From Candidatus Pacearchaeota archaeon (lineage in GTDB: Archaea; Nanobdellota; Nanobdellia; Pacearchaeales; GW2011-AR1): a DNA stretch of 7,461 bases. A program made the translations under genes and the position numbers. Below the pieces are notes generated by a model that was given only the letters and a program-made list of their open reading frames with translations, ran no database searches and had not been told where the DNA came from. Below are positions 5,543-7,461 of the stretch, one piece after another; positions within the stretch are counted from its first letter, which is position 1; each line of letters opens with the position of its first letter. Location of the stretch: contig WJLC01000081.1 in assembly GCA_014728745.1 (NCBI GenBank), positions 1 through 7,461 of the forward strand, read 5' to 3'.

Positions 5543-6303
5543 ATTGATTTCGAAATATATTTGGAAACATAAAATCTTGTTTTAGACATTATTGCAGATT
5601 TAATCTCCAAAGGCATTTTTTCTTTCTTAGATAAAGCATTAAGTATATTCATTTTATCTAAATTTATCCTATTATGAATCCTTTTAGATTCATCACAAAG
5701 GTTTTCAGTAACTACTTTCCACAACCTATCTAAGCTTTCAGAAATATAATTTTTACTTTCATTCAGGATTATGGGATTACTTAATAATTTATCTCTATGA
5801 ACCCCTAAATAATATCTATCATTATGGATAAAAGATACTGGGATGATTGTTCTAACACCCTTTAATTCGTCTAAAGGAATATTCTTAATAGAAAAATTAT
5901 ATTTATTTGCTTCAAATCCCTGCAGAGTATAGAAATCATTTTTTGCAGTTGGGCGATATACTCTAATATCTGCTACAAAACATTTTGAAATAATATCCAA
6001 AGCATCCTTGCTTAAAACATGGGTGCTTACTGGAATTCCTTCAATTTCTCTTTTTGTGCAATATCCTTCAAAAAACCTAGATTCTAATGATTTCCTCTCC
6101 TTCTTATCTTTGATTAACATTGGAAGAGTTTTCTTTAAGTCATCTGTGACAACCACTAAATCAAGATCAGAATTTTTAGATACCTTGAAATTAGGAGAAT
6201 AGGCTACTGAACCTGTTAAAACAACACCTAAATAATCATAAAAATCCTGTGAAATTCTCTCTGCAAGATCCCTTCTTTTTTTAGTTTCTTCATAAGGATC
6301 CAT
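5539..6303 (-). CDS. Nucleotidyltransferase-fold protein, unknown substrate
   Basis: A 254-residue protein of the DNA polymerase beta-type nucleotidyltransferase fold. Residues 25-52 carry the signature LTGSVAY, then 11 residues, then DLDLVVV (G31-S32 and D46-x-D48), the nucleotide-binding loop and the first two metal-binding carboxylates. The third carboxylate expected on the next core strand is not obvious. The strand that should hold it reads EGIPVSTHVLS (about 88-98), so the protein may use another residue or may not catalyse transfer. The rest (about 110-254) is not a domain I recognise. It has mixed strands to about residue 170, then helices rich in Lys. No HEPN partner gene is adjacent, which argues against a MNT/HEPN toxin-antitoxin pair. 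It faces the RHH-phosphoesterase gene and overlaps its last 4 bp. The ATG at 6303 has no Shine-Dalgarno, as expected for a leaderless mRNA. Confidence 0.85.
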   Translation of the reverse strand: MDPYEETKKRRDLAERISQDFYDYLGVVLTGSVAYSPNFKVSKNSDLDLVVVTDDLKKTLPMLIKDKKERKSLESRFFEGYCTKREIEGIPVSTHVLSKDALDIISKCFVADIRVYRPTAKNDFYTLQGFEANKYNFSIKNIPLDELKGVRTIIPVSFIHNDRYYLGVHRDKLLSNPIILNESKNYISESLDRLWKVVTENLCDESKRIHNRINLDKMNILNALSKKEKMPLEIKSAIMSKTRFYVSKYISKSI

Positions 6304-6322
6304 AATGTAAAAAGAATTCTAA

Positions 6323-6330
6323 AATTTAAA
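6323..6330 (-). promoter_or_regulatory. Weak TATA-like element for the nucleotidyltransferase gene
   Basis: Read on the minus strand this is TTTAAATT, centred about 24 bp before the ATG, close to leaderless archaeal spacing. The surroundings are very AT-rich, so the assignment is tentative. Confidence 0.25.
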
Positions 6331-6384
6331 TTAATATCTATAAAAAAGAATATATTTCTTATTTAACTTCTCAAAAATCCCAAT

Positions 6385-6398
6385 CTAAAACTTTATAA
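6385..6398 (+). promoter_or_regulatory. Archaeal promoter (BRE/TATA) before the S19e cluster
   Basis: CTAAAACTTTATAA is identical over 14 bases to the promoter at 4499-4512. The TATA centre predicts a transcription start near 6419-6422, about 93 bp before the S19e ATG. It therefore either drives S19e with an unusually long leader or drives a separate small RNA. Confidence 0.65.
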
Positions 6399-6420
6399 AC
6401 CAACTTCTCTGAATAAAAAC

Positions 6421-6496
6421 AGGTTAAGCGTCAAGAATTTAAATGAGTTCTTGAAGCTTCTAATTCCGAAAGGAATGCCAGATAATAAATAAACCT
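6421..6496 (+). ncRNA. Candidate structured RNA: S19e leader or separate small RNA
   Basis: From the predicted transcription start the sequence can fold as a three-way junction. P1 pairs AGGTT (6421-6425) with AACCT (6492-6496). P2 pairs AAGC (6426-6429) with GCTT (6456-6459), then, after one G.A mismatch, TCAAGAA (6431-6437) with TTCTTGA (6448-6454). P3 pairs ATTCC (6463-6467) with GGAAT (6472-6476) and closes with a GAAA tetraloop of the stable GNRA class. P2 and P3 are convincing by eye, while P1 is short and could be chance. I see no C/D-box motifs, no T-arm of a tRNA and no riboswitch class that I know. It could control S19e-L39e-L31e expression in cis or be an independent RNA. The fold was not computed. 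Confidence 0.45.
6481..6490 (+). promoter_or_regulatory. Possible second, proximal TATA box for S19e
   Basis: GATAATAAAT is centred about 28 bp before the S19e ATG. If it is used, S19e mRNA would be leaderless, which fits the lack of any Shine-Dalgarno there, and the upstream structured element would be a separate transcript. The match to a TATA consensus is poor compared with 6391-6398. Confidence 0.25.
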
Positions 6497-6513
6497 AATA
6501 ATAACAGATACAA

Positions 6514-6948
6514 ATGGCAAACCCAAATCCAGTATACAAATTGCATCCGCAAGAATATAATCAAAAATTAGCTGAAGCTTTGAAAAAAGTTCCTGAGATA
6601 AAGGCTCCTGAGTGGGTTCATTTTGTTAAATCTGGCCCAGGAAAGGAAAGGCCTATTGAAGATCCTGATTTTTGGTACAAAAGAAGCGCAAGCATTCTAA
6701 AGCAGATATACAAAAATGGTGTGATGGGTGTTAATAGATTAAGAACAAAATACGGAACCAAAAAGAACAGAGGTTTTAAACCTGCAAGATTCAAAAGAGC
6801 TTCTGGAAAAATTATAAGGACCATATTACAGCAATTTGACAAAGCAGGTATTACTGAAATAGCTAAAGATATTAAAGGAGTTAGAAGCAAAAAACCAGGA
6901 AGAAAATTAACTGAAAAAGGAAAAGAACTTATGGAGGGCATTCAATAA
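6514..6948 (+). CDS. rps19e: Small-subunit ribosomal protein S19e
   Basis: A 144-residue component of the archaeal 30S subunit, needed in eukaryotes for 18S rRNA 3' maturation and 40S assembly. The family is absent from bacteria. Recognisable blocks in order: PEIKAPEWVHFVKSG (about 27-41), KERPIEDPDFWYKRSASILKQIY (about 44-66, quoted in part as DPDFWYKRSASILK), VMGVNRLRTKYGTKKNRG (70-87), FKRASGKIIRTILQQFDKAG (93-112) and the C-terminal GRKLTEKGKELMEGI. These form the winged-helix-like fold of S19e, and the length is normal. The ATG at 6514 has no Shine-Dalgarno. The protein starts MANPNPVYKL, so a later start would cut conserved sequence. It is the first gene of a ribosomal operon with L39e (5 bp gap) and L31e. 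In many archaea a PDCD5-type gene follows S19e; here it does not. Confidence 0.96.
   Translation: MANPNPVYKLHPQEYNQKLAEALKKVPEIKAPEWVHFVKSGPGKERPIEDPDFWYKRSASILKQIYKNGVMGVNRLRTKYGTKKNRGFKPARFKRASGKIIRTILQQFDKAGITEIAKDIKGVRSKKPGRKLTEKGKELMEGIQ
6933..6938 (+). promoter_or_regulatory. Shine-Dalgarno for L39e inside the S19e end
   Basis: GGAGGG in the last codons of S19e precedes the L39e ATG (6954) with a 15-base spacer, longer than ideal. It supports co-translation within the operon. Confidence 0.5.
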
Positions 6949-6953
6949 ATAAA

Positions 6954-7193
6954 ATGGCTAAGAAAAAAGGAAAGAAAAAGAAGAATAAGAAAAACTTGCA
7001 AAAACAAAAGAAAAAAGCACAATTAGCAAAGCAAAAGAAGAGGAGTAAATGGGCTCCTGTCTGGGCTGTTTTGAAAAAGTTTGGAATGGGAAAAAGAGTC
7101 CATCCCTCTGCGATGACTAGACATAGAAGAAACTGGAGAAGAACAAAACTAAAAGTCAAACCGAGAAAAATAAGGAGAAGTCACTATGGCTAA
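6954..7193 (+). CDS. rpl39e: Large-subunit ribosomal protein L39e with extended ends
   Basis: L39e is a tiny basic protein lining the polypeptide exit tunnel of archaeal and eukaryotic large subunits. The core is visible at about residues 21-68: KAQLAKQKKRSKWAPVWAVL (the usual LAKALKQNRRVPAWVMLKT stretch) followed by the diagnostic RHRRNWRRTKLKV. The normal length is about 50. This product has 79 residues. It has an almost purely Lys/Asn/Gln head of about 20 residues (MAKKKGKKKKNKKNLQKQKK), a few extra residues in the middle (FGMGKRVHPSAMT) and a basic tail (KPRKIRRSHYG). A downstream start would remove the head, but there is no internal Met before residue 45, within the core, so the extension is likely real. 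It overlaps the L31e start by 8 bp. Confidence 0.92.
   Translation: MAKKKGKKKKNKKNLQKQKKKAQLAKQKKRSKWAPVWAVLKKFGMGKRVHPSAMTRHRRNWRRTKLKVKPRKIRRSHYG
7174..7177 (+). promoter_or_regulatory. Shine-Dalgarno for L31e
   Basis: GGAG inside the L39e tail, with 8 bases before the ATG at 7186, fixes the L31e start and its 8-bp overlap with L39e. Confidence 0.6.
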
Positions 7194-7461
7194 AAAGAAA
7201 GGCAAAAAAGCAGAAGAGAAAAAACCTAAGGAGAAAATTTATACAATTCCTCTAAGGGAAAAATGCCGTTCTGTTCCAAGATACAAAAAAACAAACAAAG
7301 CAGTAAAGGCAATAAAGCAGTTTATTGTGAGGCATATGAAAATTAGAGACAGGGATTTAAGAAAAGTCAAATTAAACAAATATCTTAATGAAGTTCTTTG
7401 GAAAAATGGGATAAAAAATCCCCCTCATAAAATCAAAGTGAAAGTCCACATGGAAGGAGCA
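7186..7461 (+). CDS. rpl31e: Large-subunit ribosomal protein L31e, 3' end cut off
   Basis: A component of the large ribosomal subunit next to the exit tunnel rim, where chaperones and targeting factors dock in related ribosomes. Ninety-two codons are present and no stop is reached, so the gene continues past the window. After a Lys/Glu-rich head (MAKKKGKKAEEKKPKEK) the family blocks follow: IYTIPLREKCRSVPRYKKTN, then KAVKAIKQFIVRHMKI, then VKLNKYLNEVLWKNGIKNPP and HKIKVKVHMEG. This is the full conserved L31e core, so few residues should be missing. The ATG overlaps the end of L39e in another frame and has its own Shine-Dalgarno, a sign of tight coupling. In the usual archaeal order eIF6 and L18a/LX would follow. 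Confidence 0.95.
   Translation, partial: MAKKKGKKAEEKKPKEKIYTIPLREKCRSVPRYKKTNKAVKAIKQFIVRHMKIRDRDLRKVKLNKYLNEVLWKNGIKNPPHKIKVKVHMEGA

Larger units (their letters stand above)
6304..6513 (+). other. Intergenic region between divergent genes
   Basis: The longest stretch without a protein gene. It holds the weak promoter of the minus-strand nucleotidyltransferase gene near 6323-6330, an AT-rich stretch with no clear signal (about 6331-6384), the strong plus-strand promoter at 6385-6398, and the candidate structured RNA at 6421-6496. Two tiny upstream frames, ATG 6443 (3 codons) and ATG 6475 (5 codons), lie inside the structured part. Confidence 0.6.

Noticed and set aside
5539..6303. The nucleotidyltransferase as half of a MNT/HEPN toxin-antitoxin system
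   Set aside because: No HEPN gene is adjacent, and at 254 residues it is much larger than minimal MNT antitoxins.
6421..6496. The 76-base structured element as a tRNA
   Set aside because: The length and closing stem fit superficially, but there is no T-arm consensus (GTTCRA), no D-arm and no anticodon loop at the right place.
6421..6513. The same element as a C/D-box guide RNA
   Set aside because: No RTGATGA C box and no CTGA D box in the transcript. The only nearby CTGA (6409-6412) lies upstream of the predicted start.
6618..7159. Minus-strand frames opposite S19e and L39e
   Set aside because: Both are hydrophobic, Phe/Leu-rich mirror images of lysine-rich ribosomal proteins, with no independent support.
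1..7461. CRISPR arrays, insertion sequences or other mobile elements
   Set aside because: I saw no regularly spaced repeats, transposase-like products, terminal inverted repeats or target duplications.

Overview
The window is archaeal. It carries ribosomal proteins found only in archaea and eukaryotes (S19e, L39e, L31e), a form III-type RuBisCO, TATA-box promoters placed so that mRNAs would begin at or near the start codon, and very short gene spacing. The strongly AT-rich, lysine-rich coding sequence and the gene mix suggest a small-genome DPANN lineage (Woesearchaeota/Pacearchaeota-like). That placement is inference; the domain Archaea is firm.

Layout, left to right. (1) 1-519: the 3' part of a gene for a membrane-anchored, exported protein, probably pilin-like, cut by the window edge. 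(2) 572-1912: cysteinyl-tRNA synthetase, followed after one base by a 45-residue Cys/His-rich mini-protein (1914-2051) with a strong Shine-Dalgarno. (3) 2098-4480: a tight cluster of RuBisCO large chain, a Nudix domain fused to an NFACT-R-like domain (joined to rbcL by a TAATG stop/start overlap), and a small CRM/YhbY RNA-binding protein 2 nt further on. (4) 4499-5542: a promoter with a perfect 20-bp palindrome over the start codon, driving a ribbon-helix-helix DNA-binding domain fused to a calcineurin-like metallophosphoesterase. (5) 5539-6303, minus strand: a nucleotidyltransferase-fold protein whose end overlaps the previous gene by 4 bp. (6) 6304-6513: a 210-bp intergenic region with divergent promoters and a candidate structured RNA (6421-6496). 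(7) 6514-7461: S19e, L39e and L31e, the last running off the window.

How the genes may work together. RuBisCO of this type normally acts in AMP/nucleoside salvage, turning ribulose-1,5-bisphosphate into two 3-phosphoglycerates. The two genes behind it instead carry domains associated with RNA and ribosomes (NFACT-R, CRM), plus a Nudix domain that may act on nucleotides or RNA ends. The S19e-L39e-L31e block is the start of the conserved archaeal ribosomal/eIF6 cluster, here without the PDCD5-type gene often found between S19e and L39e.

The strongest candidates for something undescribed are the RHH-phosphoesterase with its apparent own operator, the Nudix-NFACT-R fusion, and the structured RNA before S19e.
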